A stretch of DNA of 64,000 nt, from the NCBI RefSeq assembly GCF_018336155.1, contig NZ_JAGYHF010000006.1, positions 248,001 to 312,000 of the forward strand. Direction: 5' to 3'. Positions 43,201 through 52,553 of the stretch are shown here, one piece after another. Source of the DNA: Pseudomonas rustica (lineage in GTDB: Bacteria; Pseudomonadota; Gammaproteobacteria; Pseudomonadales; Pseudomonadaceae). A program made the translations under genes and the position numbers. The notes beneath the pieces were generated by a model. It was not told where the DNA came from. It saw only the letters and a program-made list of their open reading frames with translations, and ran no database searches. The number at the start of each line of letters is the position of its first letter. The first letter of the stretch is position 1.

Positions 43201-46104
43201 CAACACATCGACCGGCAGCAGATCGGCGAGGTGCGCGCCCTCGCCCAGCGTGGTCAATTCATCGAGCAGCGCGCTGAGTTCCTGACGCTCGCCGGGGTGC
43301 TGCTGCCAGCGCTGCAACAGGCTTTCGGCGTCGAGGAGGATGTCCATGCCTTGGGCGAGAAAGTTGTTGATCAGTTGCGGGTCGCGCTTGATCCGCAGGC
43401 CGGTGTTCGGCGCATCGAGGATCGACGCCAGACGCTCGGCCAGCAGTTCATCGGTGCGCTTGATCAGCGACTGCGCGCCGACAATCGGCGCCAGCGGATC
43501 GTGTTTGAGCTGACGCAAACCGACGCGAAACAAGCCCTCGGCTTCAAGGAGCAATTCCACTTCGTCGAGATCCAGCGGCAACTGGTGCGCCTTGAATTCG
43601 CGGGCCAGTTGATCGAGCGGCGCCGCCAGTTCGGCAATCGGCAACACGCCGGCCATCGACGCGCTGCCCTTGAGCGTGTGCAAGGCGCGCTGCAATTCGT
43701 CGCTGGCTTGCAACGGCACATGCTCGGCGGCTTGATCGAGGAAACGGTTGAGGCTGGCGAGGTGGGTTTCCGCTTCGTTGCGGAAGATCTCCAGCAACAG
43801 TGGGTCGAGCGCCGCGACATCGTCGACGTCTTCAGCGGCCATCGGCTCGTCACCCTTGGCCAAGGCGTGCGCGCGGGCGGCGAGTTGATCGACATCGCTG
43901 CGCTGACGCTGGCGGTTGATGGCGAATTCGCTGATCAGTTCCGGCAGCAACAGCACCGTGTCGGTCAGCAGTTGCTGGACGACCGAGCCGGGTTCGACGC
44001 TTTGTTCGAGCACACGGTTGAGCAGGTTTTCCACCGACCAGGCCAGCTCACCGAGAATCAGCGCGCGCACCATGCGTCCGCTGCCCTTCAAGGTGTGGAA
44101 GGCGCGGCGCAGCTCAGTCAGCGCATCGCGATCCTGCGGATTGGCAGCCCAGCGCGGCAGGTATTCGTGGAGGACTTCGAGGACTTCATCGGTCTCTTCG
44201 AGGAACACCTCGCGCAGCTCATCATCGACCGGTTCTTCATCGGCCGGCGGCGGCATCAGGCTGCCGGGGGTGATCAGCGCCGGCGGGTTGAGCGCTGACA
44301 CCGGGCTGGCCAACACGTCGGCCAGCGACTGCACGATGTCCGGATCGTCGAGTGCTTGCATGTCCTGCATCACCAGCGCTTCGCTGGGGCTGAGCACGTC
44401 GTCGAGCACGGGAACATGCGGCTCATTTGGAAAGAACCCCAGACTGGCGAGGGATTTCTGCGCGACATCCAGCAGTTGTTCGCCCGGTGCCTGCGGGTCA
44501 TCGCTCAAGCGTTCCAGGTAATACTCGAGGCTGCTGATGACATCGGCCAGATGATCGAGTTGCTCCCAACCCGGTTCGTGCGGATCAAGCAGCAAATGAT
44601 CGCGGATAAAACCGTTGCAGGCCTCGACCAGACTCGCCGCGCGGTTCAGTGGAATCATCGCCAATGCGCCACGCACTTGAGTCAGCAGCGCCGGCAGCGG
44701 TTGCAGGTGTTGGCGATCCCAATCGGCGTCGATGTAGTCGACGATCATGTCCTTGGCCTGTTGCAGGCAGATGTGCGCTTCCTTGATGACGATCTGATGG
44801 ATCTGCGTCAGGTCGGTGGTCGGCAGGCGCGCGTCTTCCGGGCTTTCCGGCTCGACGGTGCCGACCATCCCGGCCAGCGTCGCCTCGACGTAGAGCAAGG
44901 CGCCGGCGACGTCCATCAGGATTGCGTCGTTCGGTTCGCGCTGGCCCTGGGCAAGGCTCAGCACCACCGCCAATTGATCGATGATGACTTTGCGCGGCTG
45001 ACCGAATCCGAGCACGGCGAGGGTGTCGGCGATCTGCCGCAGCGGCGCGAGCAGGCTTTCCAGATCCGAAGTGTGCTGGCGGTCGCTGCGCACGAACAGG
45101 TCGAGGCGCTCCTTGACCCGCACCAGCTCTTCGCACAATGCCGCCAACACCGAGCGCATCGCATCGCGATCCGGGCCAGCGAGGCGCGCGCGTTCTTCAT
45201 CGACCATCGCGCTGTCGGGCAGCGCGTCGTCCAGGGAGTAGCGATCTTTCATGGTCAGCATCTGCCCGGTGGGATGTTCGGCTTTGGCAATATAGAACAA
45301 CAGGCTTTTCAGCAGCTCCGGCGGTGGCGGCTGGTTGAGGCCGGCCATGCCTTGATCGAGCAGACGCTTGAGCTCTTTGTCGGCGTCCTTGAACAGGCTG
45401 CGCAGCGCCGGGCTGTTGGCGATCACGCCTTCGCGCATGCCTTCGACCAGCGCCGAGGCGACTTGCCACAATGGACTCAGCGGTGTGTCGCCGCTTAACG
45501 CTTCGAGGCGAGTAAAGACTTTCGCCAGATAACCGAGGTGGGTCTGGTCGTCCTGTTCACGCAGCAAGCCGACCAGGGCCATTTGCAGTGTCTGCCGGAG
45601 TTTGCGCAGCACGTTCGGCAACTCTGGCGGTTCCAGCAGCGCCAAGGCCTGTGCGCTCAGCGGCGGCAGCTCGGGCAATTGCGGGCTGAACAGGCTGGTT
45701 TCCGACAACAGGCTTTCGCCACGGGCGCTGCGCAGATCGTTGATCAGCGGCAGCACCACCAGCGGCAAATCACGCCGAGCGCTCTGCACGCGGTCGAGGT
45801 AGATCGGCAATTGTCCGAGCGCTTGCAGCAGCAGATGCAGCGCTTCGTCGCGATGGCTGACGCGCTCTTGCTGCAGGGCTTCGACCAGATGTTCCATCTC
45901 TTCGGCGAGCAAGGCTGCGCCGTAGAACTCGACCATCTGCAGGCTGCCGTGCACCTGATGGATGTAATCCAGACATTCGTCCAGACCGGGAAACGCCTGT
46001 GGATCATCGAGCACGGCTTCAATCGCCTGATGCGCCTGTTTCAGCGTTTCGGCAATTTCGCCTTTGACCCATTCGAGGGCCACATAGTCGTGCCGATCAC
46101 CCAT
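40204..46104 (-). CDS. chpA: ChpA, multi-Hpt hybrid histidine kinase of the type IV pilus chemosensory system
   Basis: This 1966-residue cytosolic CheA-type kinase controls twitching and cAMP-linked surface responses. A degenerate Hpt-like segment (HQVHGSLQMVEFYG, about residue 55) is followed by four HTLKG-type Hpt sites near residues 669, 808, 1112 and 1253 (HTLKGSGRM, HTLKGSASM, HTLKGGARM twice). The CheA dimerisation/ATPase part has an N box with MLRNAVDHGLESAEVR and G boxes DIRDDGAGV and ISGRGVGMDVV, then a CheW-like domain, then a C-terminal receiver (VMVVDDSVTVRKV, phospho-acceptor in LLLDIEMPRMDG, about residue 1895). It is shorter than the roughly 2,470-residue P. aeruginosa protein, having fewer Hpt units. 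ATG 46104 has GGAG upstream. Confidence 0.95.
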   Translation of the reverse strand: MGDRHDYVALEWVKGEIAETLKQAHQAIEAVLDDPQAFPGLDECLDYIHQVHGSLQMVEFYGAALLAEEMEHLVEALQQERVSHRDEALHLLLQALGQLPIYLDRVQSARRDLPLVVLPLINDLRSARGESLLSETSLFSPQLPELPPLSAQALALLEPPELPNVLRKLRQTLQMALVGLLREQDDQTHLGYLAKVFTRLEALSGDTPLSPLWQVASALVEGMREGVIANSPALRSLFKDADKELKRLLDQGMAGLNQPPPPELLKSLLFYIAKAEHPTGQMLTMKDRYSLDDALPDSAMVDEERARLAGPDRDAMRSVLAALCEELVRVKERLDLFVRSDRQHTSDLESLLAPLRQIADTLAVLGFGQPRKVIIDQLAVVLSLAQGQREPNDAILMDVAGALLYVEATLAGMVGTVEPESPEDARLPTTDLTQIHQIVIKEAHICLQQAKDMIVDYIDADWDRQHLQPLPALLTQVRGALAMIPLNRAASLVEACNGFIRDHLLLDPHEPGWEQLDHLADVISSLEYYLERLSDDPQAPGEQLLDVAQKSLASLGFFPNEPHVPVLDDVLSPSEALVMQDMQALDDPDIVQSLADVLASPVSALNPPALITPGSLMPPPADEEPVDDELREVFLEETDEVLEVLHEYLPRWAANPQDRDALTELRRAFHTLKGSGRMVRALILGELAWSVENLLNRVLEQSVEPGSVVQQLLTDTVLLLPELISEFAINRQRQRSDVDQLAARAHALAKGDEPMAAEDVDDVAALDPLLLEIFRNEAETHLASLNRFLDQAAEHVPLQASDELQRALHTLKGSASMAGVLPIAELAAPLDQLAREFKAHQLPLDLDEVELLLEAEGLFRVGLRQLKHDPLAPIVGAQSLIKRTDELLAERLASILDAPNTGLRIKRDPQLINNFLAQGMDILLDAESLLQRWQQHPGERQELSALLDELTTLGEGAHLADLLPVDVLCEALLDLYGAVEESSLAVSERFFHEAQNAHEALINMLDELAAGQEVTPQPERIRALHDLLDESLDPSSMGLIRSDGSRTLSIRELGSATAELQQTASAFEADDEIVEIFLEEAVDILDSAGQALQRWLSDPDNSAPLSSLQRDLHTLKGGARMAEVEAIGDLAQELESLYEGLVDRRYNYSETLGRLLLKSHDRLALLLDQLQNHQPLTPAHDLIEAIRQVRQGPGIAETPPATADHDSASHDPELLEIFLEEGFDIIENSGAALLRWQAEPGNRQEIETLLRDLHTLKGGARMVEIGPIGDLAHELEYLYESLSAGSLQASTELFALVQRGHDRLAQMLDAVRAGQPCPPADRLINAIQNFSHPATIETPPVLLPVAAKTEAAPPAADVGADMVKVSAELLDELVNLAGETSIFRGRIEQQVNDAQIALNEMETTIERMRDQLRRLDTETQGRILSRQQADAERLGYEEFDPLEMDRHSQLQQLSRALFESASDLLDLKETLDRRNHDAENLLQQQGRINTELQEGLMRTRMVPFERMLPRLKRIVRQVAEELNKDVAFVVGNAEGEMDRNVLERMAAPLEHMLRNAVDHGLESAEVRLAAGKPAQGQISLDLSREGGDIVFDIRDDGAGVPLEAVRNKAIKRGLLAPNAEISDRDVLQFILQPGFSTAEKITQISGRGVGMDVVHEEVRQLGGTMSIDSVPGQGVHFRIRLPFTVSVNRALMVQCGEDQYAIPLNTIEGIVRVLPNDLEGHFRQDPPRYQYGGQTYELCYLGELLKTAPRPKLLGQNLPLPVLLVHYNDRHIAVQVDVMAGTREIVVKSLGAQFAALQGVSGATILGDGRVVLILDLLAPIRAMQARIAQTPTLPEIDSEPQKPLLVMVVDDSVTVRKVTSRLLERHGMNVLTAKDGVDAMLLLEEHMPDLMLLDIEMPRMDGFEVATQVRNDERLQHLPIIMITSRTGQKHRDRAMAIGVNDYLGKPYQESVLLESIAQWSKKHA

Positions 46105-46115
46105 AACCACTCCAC

Positions 46116-48164
46116 TCACGCTTTGTCTTTCGCCGCCGGCAAGGTGAATCCGGACACCGAGCGCCGCAGCTGGCTGGCCATTTTCGTCAGGTTGCCGATG
46201 CTCTCAGCGGTAGCGGTGGAGCCTGACGAGGTCTGCGAGGTGATCTGCTGGATCACATTCATCGTCAGGGAAATCTGCCCGGCCGACGTCGTCTGCTGCT
46301 GCGCCGCGTTGGAGATGCTTTGAATCAGCGCCGCGAGGGTTTTCGACACGCCTTCGATTTCTTCCAGGGCCACACCGGCATCCTGCGCCAGTCGCGCGCC
46401 GCGCACCACTTCGGTGGTGGTTTGCTCCATGGAAATAACGGCTTCATTGGTGTCGGTCTGAATCGCCCGCACCAGGGTTTCGATCTGCCGAGTGGCGGCG
46501 GACGAACGCTCGGCCAACCGTTGCACTTCGTCGGCAACCACAGCAAAACCGCGCCCGGCATCACCGGCCATCGACGCCTGAATCGCCGCGTTGAGGGCGA
46601 GGATGTTGGTCTGGTCAGCGATGTCATCGATCAGGCTGACGATATCGCCGATTTCCTGCGACGACTCGCCGAGACGCTTGATGCGTTTGGCGGTGTCCTG
46701 AATCTGTTCGCGAATGTTGTCCATGCCGTGGATGGTGTTGTGCACCACCTCGTTGCCTTTGTTGGCGATCTCCACGGAACGCTCGGCTACCGCCGAAGAC
46801 TCGGCGGCGTTGGCCGAGACCTGATCGATGGATTCAGCCATGTCGCTGATCGCCGTCGAGGCTTCGGAGATCTGCTGGGCCTGATGCTCCGAGGCTTGCG
46901 CCAGGTGCATGGCGGTGGCTTGGGTTTCCTGCACGGCGGCGGCGACCTGGCCGGCGGTGAGGTTGATGGTGGCGACCAGATCGCGCAGTTGGTCGACGGA
47001 ATAGTTGATCGAGTCGGCGATGGTGCCGGTGAAGTCTTCGGTCACCGAGGCGGTCACGGTGAGATCGCCGTCGGCAAGGTCTTCGATTTCGTCGAGCAGG
47101 CGCATGATCGCATTCTGGTTGCGCTCGTTCTTCTCGGCGGTTTCGCGCAGTTGCCGGTTGGTTTCGCGCACCATGACCATGCCGATCAGGATGATCGAGG
47201 CCAGTGCCAGCAAACCGAGGACGTAACCGCCGATGGTGTCGGTGTTGCGCCCGCCCGCGAGGTTTTCGAAACCGGTGGCCAGGTGCGAGGCTTCGTCGAG
47301 CAGGGTTTGCGAGAGGCTGAAGATATTGCTCGCCGATTCGCGAACCTTGAACAGCTCGGGCGAGGTTTCGAGGATTTCATCGACGGAGCCGGAGACAAAC
47401 TGGAACAGCTCGGAGATTTCGCTCAAACGCGCACGGGCGTCACGGTCTTCGACCTGAGTGATTTTCAGCGTCGGGTTGCCTTGCAGCATGCCATTGAGCA
47501 CTTGGCCGAAACGGGTGGCGTCGCGGCCAAAGGCATCGGCGGCTTGCTGCGAGTTTTCGTCACCGGCGAGCACGGTGTTGACCGCGCCAAGAATGCGCTC
47601 AGCCAGCAACGACTGACGTTGGGCCATCGCCACTTGTGCAGCCGGGGCACCACGCTGGAGGAGGATTTCGACAACTTTTTCGTATTCGATCTGCAACTGC
47701 GGCACGGTTTCAGCGAGGGTAGCGGCGACCTGATGCAGCGACAGCACGGTCTGTTCGCTGGAGAGAATCGCGTCGGTGTTTTTCAGCAGTCGTTCCCAGT
47801 CCAGCTGCACGGTGCGCATTTCCGGGCGCACAGTGGCAGGGGCTGGCGGCAGGCCGGTGACCGGGTCGCCTTTCTTCAGGTAACCCCAGCGCAGGGCGAA
47901 ATCGTTGCGCGCATCGCTCAGCAACTTGAACGCGGCAGCCTTGCCGGCGGCGGCTTCGGTGGCGTTTTTGGCGATGCGTTGCGAGAGCACGCGCAGCTCA
48001 CCGGCGTGGCCGATGTACTGTTTGTCGTAGTTCGCCTGGGTGTTGAGGTAAGCGAAGTTGGCGAACAGCAGCATGATGAACACGATCAGTGCGATGAACA
48101 GCACGATGATCTGCGAGCGACTGCGCGATCCTTCCGCCGGCTTGCCTGTTTTTGCTTTTATCAT
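46116..48164 (-). CDS. pilJ: PilJ, type IV pilus methyl-accepting chemotaxis protein
   Basis: This 682-residue inner-membrane chemoreceptor of the Pil-Chp pathway is thought to sense pilus state. The first membrane helix is at about residues 20-42 ([20 protein letters not shown]), the periplasmic PilJ-type sensor spans to about 305, the second helix is [19 protein letters not shown], then HAMP and the kinase-control hairpin with [17 protein letters not shown] and [23 protein letters not shown] precedes the ATG. It lies 11 bases upstream of chpA and 143 bases downstream of pilI, with a repeat pair in between. Confidence 0.95.
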   Translation of the reverse strand: MIKAKTGKPAEGSRSRSQIIVLFIALIVFIMLLFANFAYLNTQANYDKQYIGHAGELRVLSQRIAKNATEAAAGKAAAFKLLSDARNDFALRWGYLKKGDPVTGLPPAPATVRPEMRTVQLDWERLLKNTDAILSSEQTVLSLHQVAATLAETVPQLQIEYEKVVEILLQRGAPAAQVAMAQRQSLLAERILGAVNTVLAGDENSQQAADAFGRDATRFGQVLNGMLQGNPTLKITQVEDRDARARLSEISELFQFVSGSVDEILETSPELFKVRESASNIFSLSQTLLDEASHLATGFENLAGGRNTDTIGGYVLGLLALASIILIGMVMVRETNRQLRETAEKNERNQNAIMRLLDEIEDLADGDLTVTASVTEDFTGTIADSINYSVDQLRDLVATINLTAGQVAAAVQETQATAMHLAQASEHQAQQISEASTAISDMAESIDQVSANAAESSAVAERSVEIANKGNEVVHNTIHGMDNIREQIQDTAKRIKRLGESSQEIGDIVSLIDDIADQTNILALNAAIQASMAGDAGRGFAVVADEVQRLAERSSAATRQIETLVRAIQTDTNEAVISMEQTTTEVVRGARLAQDAGVALEEIEGVSKTLAALIQSISNAAQQQTTSAGQISLTMNVIQQITSQTSSGSTATAESIGNLTKMASQLRRSVSGFTLPAAKDKA

Positions 48165-48195
48165 CGGTCCTCGCCTTGGGAACGGTTCACTTACC

Positions 48196-48289
48196 CTGTA
48201 GGAGCTGAGCTTGCTCGCGAAAGCGGTGGGTCAGCCAACATTGATTGCGCCTGACACGCCCTCTTCGCGAGCAAGCTCGGCTCCTACAA
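48196..48289. repeat. inverted repeat pair inside the pil-chp cluster
   Basis: ctgtaggagctgagcttgctcgcga and its inverse separate pilI and pilJ. A hairpin here could reduce read-through or stabilise the upstream pilGHI message, giving different levels of receptor and response regulators. Confidence 0.88.
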
Positions 48290-48307
48290 GGGACGGTGTT
48301 GAATCTG

Positions 48308-48847
48308 TTATATCGCGACGCTCATGAACACCGGGGATTTCGCCAGTGCAAACAGGCTGAACACCCGCCAGTTCTGCTCGCGCCGAAAATAGCCTTTGAC
48401 GAACTCGGCCTTGGAGCCCTGGCGCTTGCTGATCGAGATCGGTTCGAAGCTGTCCTGCTCGAAATGCTGCAAGCCAATAACCTCATCGACCATCAGCCCG
48501 GCAAACACGTCCCCATGCTCCACCACCAACACCCGCCGCTGTTTGCGCAGCGGCGACAGTTCATGCCCGAAGAAACCACACAAATCCATGATCGGCAGCA
48601 GCCGCCCACGCAGGTTAGCCACGCCTTTGACCCACGGCTTGACCCCGGGCAACTGGGTGAAGCGCGGTTCGTGCAGCACTTCGCTGACTTCGCCCATCGG
48701 CGCCACATACCAGTGTTCGCCGAGGCGAAAGCCGATGCCGCTCCAGCGATCCTGGCGCGCCGGTTGCGACGGCAAGTCCGCCGCCAGCAAGCGGCAGCGC
48801 TGGTCGATCTGCCAGAGCAGTTCGAACGCGGTCAGCGATTCGCTCAT
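48308..48847 (-). CDS. pilI: PilI, CheW-like coupling protein
   Basis: This 179-residue CheW-domain protein connects PilJ to ChpA. The CheW core is readable in GIGFRLGEHWYVAPMGEVSEVL, VANLRGRLLPIMDLCGFFG and GLMVDEVIGLQHFEQ. Length equals that of close relatives. It starts 10 bases after the pilH stop. No strong ribosome site is seen, so coupling to pilH translation is likely. Confidence 0.94.
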   Translation of the reverse strand: MSESLTAFELLWQIDQRCRLLAADLPSQPARQDRWSGIGFRLGEHWYVAPMGEVSEVLHEPRFTQLPGVKPWVKGVANLRGRLLPIMDLCGFFGHELSPLRKQRRVLVVEHGDVFAGLMVDEVIGLQHFEQDSFEPISISKRQGSKAEFVKGYFRREQNWRVFSLFALAKSPVFMSVAI

Positions 48848-48857
48848 GGTTGCGCGA

Positions 48858-49223
48858 TCAGCCTTTGAGTACGTTGTTCAGGGTCTTGATCAGGGTGTCT
48901 TCGTCGACCGGTTTGGTCAGGTAGTCCTTGGCGCCCTGACGAGTGCCCCAGACCTTGTCGGTTTCCTGATCCTTGGTGGTGATGATGATCACCGGGATGT
49001 GTGTGGTGTCGGCATCCTTGGTCAACTGGCGGGTTGCCTGAAAACCGTTGAGGCCGGGCATGACGATGTCCATCAGTACCGCATCAGGTTTTTCCTGCCG
49101 GGCCAGGGCCACGCCGTCCGCGCCGTTTTCGGCCTTCAACACTTCATGGCCGTGCTTTTCCAGCATGCCGGTGAGTTTGTACATTTCAGTCGGCGAATCA
49201 TCGACGATCAGGATACGTGCCAT
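48858..49223 (-). CDS. pilH: PilH, CheY-like response regulator
   Basis: This 121-residue single-domain receiver is one of two CheY-like outputs of ChpA. It is associated with pilus retraction control and acts partly as a phosphate sink. Acidic pocket RILIVDDSPTEMYK, phospho-acceptor in AVLMDIVMPGLNGFQ, and C-terminal TKPVDEDTLIKTL are visible. ATG 49223 gives the same length as the P. aeruginosa protein; the four-residue longer start is not needed. Confidence 0.95.
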   Translation of the reverse strand: MARILIVDDSPTEMYKLTGMLEKHGHEVLKAENGADGVALARQEKPDAVLMDIVMPGLNGFQATRQLTKDADTTHIPVIIITTKDQETDKVWGTRQGAKDYLTKPVDEDTLIKTLNNVLKG

Positions 49224-49283
49224 GGTTTTCCCCATTTTTCTTGTCGACGCCCGGCCCGCTGACCGCGCGTCTCTGTACGTGTC

Positions 49284-49688
49284 TTACTGCGGCAAAACGG
49301 CGGCAAAGCCCGGAACATGGGCCTGAATCGCGTTGAGCAGTTCTTCCTTGCTGAAAGGCTTGGTCAAAAATTGATCAGAACCGACAATCCGCCCCTTGGC
49401 CTTGTCGAACAGCCCGTCGCGCGATGACAACATGATCACCGGTGTCGCCTTGAACGCGCTGTTGTTCTTGATTAAAGCGCAGGTCTGATAACCATCCAGA
49501 CGCGGCATCATGATGTCGACAAAAATGATCCCGGGGTGGTTATCGGCGATCTTGGCCAGGGCGTCGAAACCGTCGATCGCCGTGATCACTTCGCAACCGA
49601 CATTCTTCAACAATGTTTCGGCGGTACGACGAATCGTTTTCGAGTCGTCGATCACCATGACCTTCAAGGCGCTGGACTGCTGTTCCAT
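49284..49688 (-). CDS. pilG: PilG, CheY-like response regulator
   Basis: This 134-residue receiver is the first gene of the cluster. PilG is the output linked to pilus extension, polarity and cAMP production. MVIDDSKTIRRTAETLL, IIFVDIMMPRLDGYQTC (phospho-Asp) and LTKPFSKEELLNAI define it. It is divergent from gshB with 225 bases between starts, where both promoters must lie. Confidence 0.95.
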   Translation of the reverse strand: MEQQSSALKVMVIDDSKTIRRTAETLLKNVGCEVITAIDGFDALAKIADNHPGIIFVDIMMPRLDGYQTCALIKNNSAFKATPVIMLSSRDGLFDKAKGRIVGSDQFLTKPFSKEELLNAIQAHVPGFAAVLPQ

Positions 49689-49913
49689 AAGAGGGCTCTA
49701 CCGTCGCCTTTGCGAATCAAATTGTCCGTTTTGCTATGAGTAATGGCCGGAAACCCTTGATGCTTAAGGGCCAGCACGATATGCCAGCCTTTTTAGCACA
49801 GTCTCCAGATCCAATCTATCGACGGGTTTTCCCTTGACCGAAAACCCACCCGGCGCCACTCTGGCGGCACTTTTTCAATACCGATCCGGTAGCCAATTTT
49901 CGAGGAAAACCCA

Positions 49914-50867
49914 ATGAGCGTTCGCGTCGGGATTGTCATGGACCCTATCGCCAGCATCTCCTATAAAAAGGATAGCTCGCTGGCCATGCTGCTGGCCGCG
50001 CAAAAGCGCGGCTGGGAACTGTTCTATATGGAACAGCGCGACCTGTATCAGGGCGAAGGTCAGGCACGTGCGCGCATGAAGCCGCTGAAAGTCTTCGCCA
50101 ACCCGGAAAAATGGTTCGAACTGGACGCCGAGCAGGACAACCTGCTGAGCGATCTGGACGTGATCCTGATGCGCAAGGATCCGCCGTTCGACATGGAGTT
50201 CGTTTACTCCACCTACCTGCTCGAACAGGCCGAAACCGCCGGCGTACTGGTGGTGAACAAACCGCAGAGCCTGCGCGACTGCAATGAAAAGCTGTTCGCC
50301 ACGCTATTCCCGCAGTGCACGCCGCCAACCATCGTCAGCCGTCGCGCCGATGTGCTGCGCGAATTTGCCGCGAAACACGGCGACGTGATCCTCAAGCCGC
50401 TGGACGGCATGGGCGGCACTTCGATCTTCCGTCACCGCGCGGGCGACCCGAACCTGTCGGTGATTCTGGAAACCCTGACCGCCCTCGGTGGCCAGCAGAT
50501 CATGGGCCAGGCCTACCTGCCAGCGATCAAGGACGGCGACAAACGCATCCTGATGATCGACGGCGAGCCGGTGGATTACTGCCTGGCACGCATTCCGGCG
50601 CAGGGCGAAACCCGTGGCAACCTCGCCGCCGGTGGTCGTGGCGAAGCGCGTCCGCTGACCGAGAAAGATCGCTGGATCGCCGCCCAAGTCGGCCCGACCC
50701 TGCGTGAGAAGGGCCTGCTGTTCGTCGGTCTCGACGTGATCGGCGAGAGCCTCACAGAAATCAACGTGACCAGCCCGACCTGCATCCGTGAAATCGACAA
50801 CGCGTTTGGCACTGATATCGGCGGCATGCTCATGGATGCCATCGATCAGAAGCTTAAAGCTCGTTGA
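49914..50867 (+). CDS. gshB: glutathione synthetase
   Basis: This 317-residue ATP-grasp ligase joins gamma-glutamylcysteine and glycine in the cytosol. Motifs are VGIVMDPIASISYKKDSS at the N-terminus, DVILKPLDGMGGTSIFRH in the ATP-grasp lid, and INVTSPTCIREIDNAFG at the metal/ATP site. AGGA precedes ATG 49914. It is next to tonB3, as in P. aeruginosa. Confidence 0.97.
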   Translation: MSVRVGIVMDPIASISYKKDSSLAMLLAAQKRGWELFYMEQRDLYQGEGQARARMKPLKVFANPEKWFELDAEQDNLLSDLDVILMRKDPPFDMEFVYSTYLLEQAETAGVLVVNKPQSLRDCNEKLFATLFPQCTPPTIVSRRADVLREFAAKHGDVILKPLDGMGGTSIFRHRAGDPNLSVILETLTALGGQQIMGQAYLPAIKDGDKRILMIDGEPVDYCLARIPAQGETRGNLAAGGRGEARPLTEKDRWIAAQVGPTLREKGLLFVGLDVIGESLTEINVTSPTCIREIDNAFGTDIGGMLMDAIDQKLKAR

Positions 50868-50944
50868 GATAGAACAACCAAGATGCGACCAACATTGCGT
50901 TATCATGCCCGGCCTCTGAAAAACGCGATGTTGGTTTTCTTGAA

Positions 50945-51844
50945 ATGACCCTCCCGTCCGATCTGCCCGCTGAACTCGCCCATCGTGGCGTGCGCCCGGC
51001 CGATCGCCTCGGTTTTACCCTATTCCTTGCGGCGCTGATCCATTTGGCGTTGCTGCTTGGCGTCGGCTTCACGATGGTCGAGCCCAAGCAAATCAGCAAA
51101 ACCCTGGAAATTACCCTCGCCACTTTCAAGAGCGAAAAGAAGCCGGAGAAGGCGGATTTTCTCGCTCAGGAAAATCAGGAAGGCAGCGGCACGCTGGACA
51201 AAAAGGCGATTCCGAAGACCACTGAGGTCGCGCCGTTCCAGGACAATCAGGTCAAAAAAGTCACGCCGCCACCGGCCGCCAAGCCGGAAGTGCAGGAGGC
51301 TGCGCCCAAAGCCGCGGTGACCACCGTGGCGCCGAAGCCGAAAAAAGCGCCGACCAAGAAAGAAGAAACCAAGACTGAAGTGAAACCGTCGGTCGACGCG
51401 CCGACGTTCGACAGCTCGCAGCTATCTAGCGACATCGCCAGCCTTGAAGCCGAACTGGCCAAAGAACAACAGCTGTACGCCAAACGCCCGCGCATTCATC
51501 GCTTGAGCGCTGCGTCGACCATGCGCGACAAGGGCGCCTGGTACAAAGACGAATGGCGCAAGAAGGTCGAGCGCATCGGTAACCTGAATTATCCCGACGA
51601 AGCGCGGCGCAAGCAGATCTACGGCAATTTGCGCCTGATGGTCTCGATCAACCGCGACGGCTCGCTGTATGAAGTGTTGGTGCTGGAATCGTCTGGCCAG
51701 CCGCTACTGGATCAAGCGGCGCAGCGCATCGTCCGCCTGGCGGCGCCGTTTGCACCGTTTACCGGCGACCTGTCGGACATCGACCGCCTGGAAATCATCC
51801 GCACCTGGAAATTCGCCCGCGGCGACCGCTTGTCCAGCAATTAA
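50945..51844 (+). CDS. tonB3: TonB-family energy transducer (TonB3-like)
   Basis: This 299-residue protein has one N-terminal membrane anchor (LGFTLFLAALIHLALLLGVG, about residues 27-46), a Lys/Pro-rich periplasmic spacer (TPPPAAKPEVQEA, KPKKAPTKKEETKTEVKP) and a C-terminal TonB domain with NYPDEARRKQIYGNLRLMVS and LVLESSGQPLLDQAAQRIVR. Position between gshB and algH equals that of tonB3 (PA0406), which in P. aeruginosa affects twitching and pilus assembly rather than iron uptake. No exbB/exbD is adjacent. The ribosome site is weak. Confidence 0.9.
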   Translation: MTLPSDLPAELAHRGVRPADRLGFTLFLAALIHLALLLGVGFTMVEPKQISKTLEITLATFKSEKKPEKADFLAQENQEGSGTLDKKAIPKTTEVAPFQDNQVKKVTPPPAAKPEVQEAAPKAAVTTVAPKPKKAPTKKEETKTEVKPSVDAPTFDSSQLSSDIASLEAELAKEQQLYAKRPRIHRLSAASTMRDKGAWYKDEWRKKVERIGNLNYPDEARRKQIYGNLRLMVSINRDGSLYEVLVLESSGQPLLDQAAQRIVRLAAPFAPFTGDLSDIDRLEIIRTWKFARGDRLSSN

Positions 51845-51849
51845 GGGCA

Positions 51850-51933
51850 AGATCAAAAGATCGCAGCCTTCGGCAGCTCCTACAGTTTGGCCTGTGCTCC
51901 CCTGTAGGAGCTGCCGAAGGCTGCGATCTTTTG
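51850..51933. repeat. REP pair
   Basis: gatcaaaagatcgcagcc...ggcagctcctac with an inverted copy after a spacer of about 23 bases, directly after the tonB3 stop codon and 47 bases before algH. Confidence 0.9.
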
Positions 51934-51980
51934 GCGGCTTCAGCTTGTCAGTTTGCCCCCCGAACGCCACACTAGCGCAC

Positions 51981-52553
51981 ATGAAAAACGTCAGCCCCAG
52001 CTACCTCAAGCATCACTTCCTGATCGCCATGCCTCACATGGCCGACCCGAACTTTGCCCATACCTTGACCTACATCGTCGAGCACACGGCCAATGGCGCG
52101 ATGGGGATTGTGGTCAATCGACCGCAAGAGCTGAATCTGGCCGACATTCTCGAGCAACTGCGCCCGGACATCGACCCGCCAGCACTGTGCCAGCACGTGC
52201 CGATCTTCATCGGCGGGCCGGTACAGACTGATCGCGGTTTTGTCCTGCATCCGGCGGGCAAAACCTTCCAGGCCACCGCACAGCTGGACGGCGACCTGTC
52301 GCTGTCGACCTCGCAAGACGTGCTGTTCGCCATCGCAGACGGCGTTGGCCCGGCGAAAAGCCTGATCGCCCTCGGCTATGCGGGTTGGGAAGCCGGGCAA
52401 CTGGAAGCGGAAATGGCCGACAACGCTTGGCTGACCTGCCCGTACGACGCCGACATCCTCTTCAACACCAGCAGCGAACTGCGTCTCGAAGCGGCGGCCA
52501 AGCACTTGGGGATCAACCTCAGCCTGCTGACCAGCCAGGCAGGTCACGCCTGA
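51981..52553 (+). CDS. algH: YqgE/AlgH family protein
   Basis: This 190-residue protein is of the conserved YqgE/AlgH (UPF0301) family. The molecular function is uncertain, though algH was linked to alginate and virulence gene expression in P. aeruginosa. Signatures are HHFLIAMPHMADPNFAHTLT, GAMGIVVNRP, and IGGPVQTDRGFVLH. ATG 51981 gives the conserved start; an upstream in-frame opening overlaps tonB3 and is rejected. The TGA overlaps the ruvX ATG by one base. Confidence 0.93.
   Translation: MKNVSPSYLKHHFLIAMPHMADPNFAHTLTYIVEHTANGAMGIVVNRPQELNLADILEQLRPDIDPPALCQHVPIFIGGPVQTDRGFVLHPAGKTFQATAQLDGDLSLSTSQDVLFAIADGVGPAKSLIALGYAGWEAGQLEAEMADNAWLTCPYDADILFNTSSELRLEAAAKHLGINLSLLTSQAGHA

Noticed and set aside
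46320-48254. 644-codon open frame opposite pilJ
   Set aside because: Antisense shadow with Gly/His/Asp-rich translation; pilJ is certain on the other strand.
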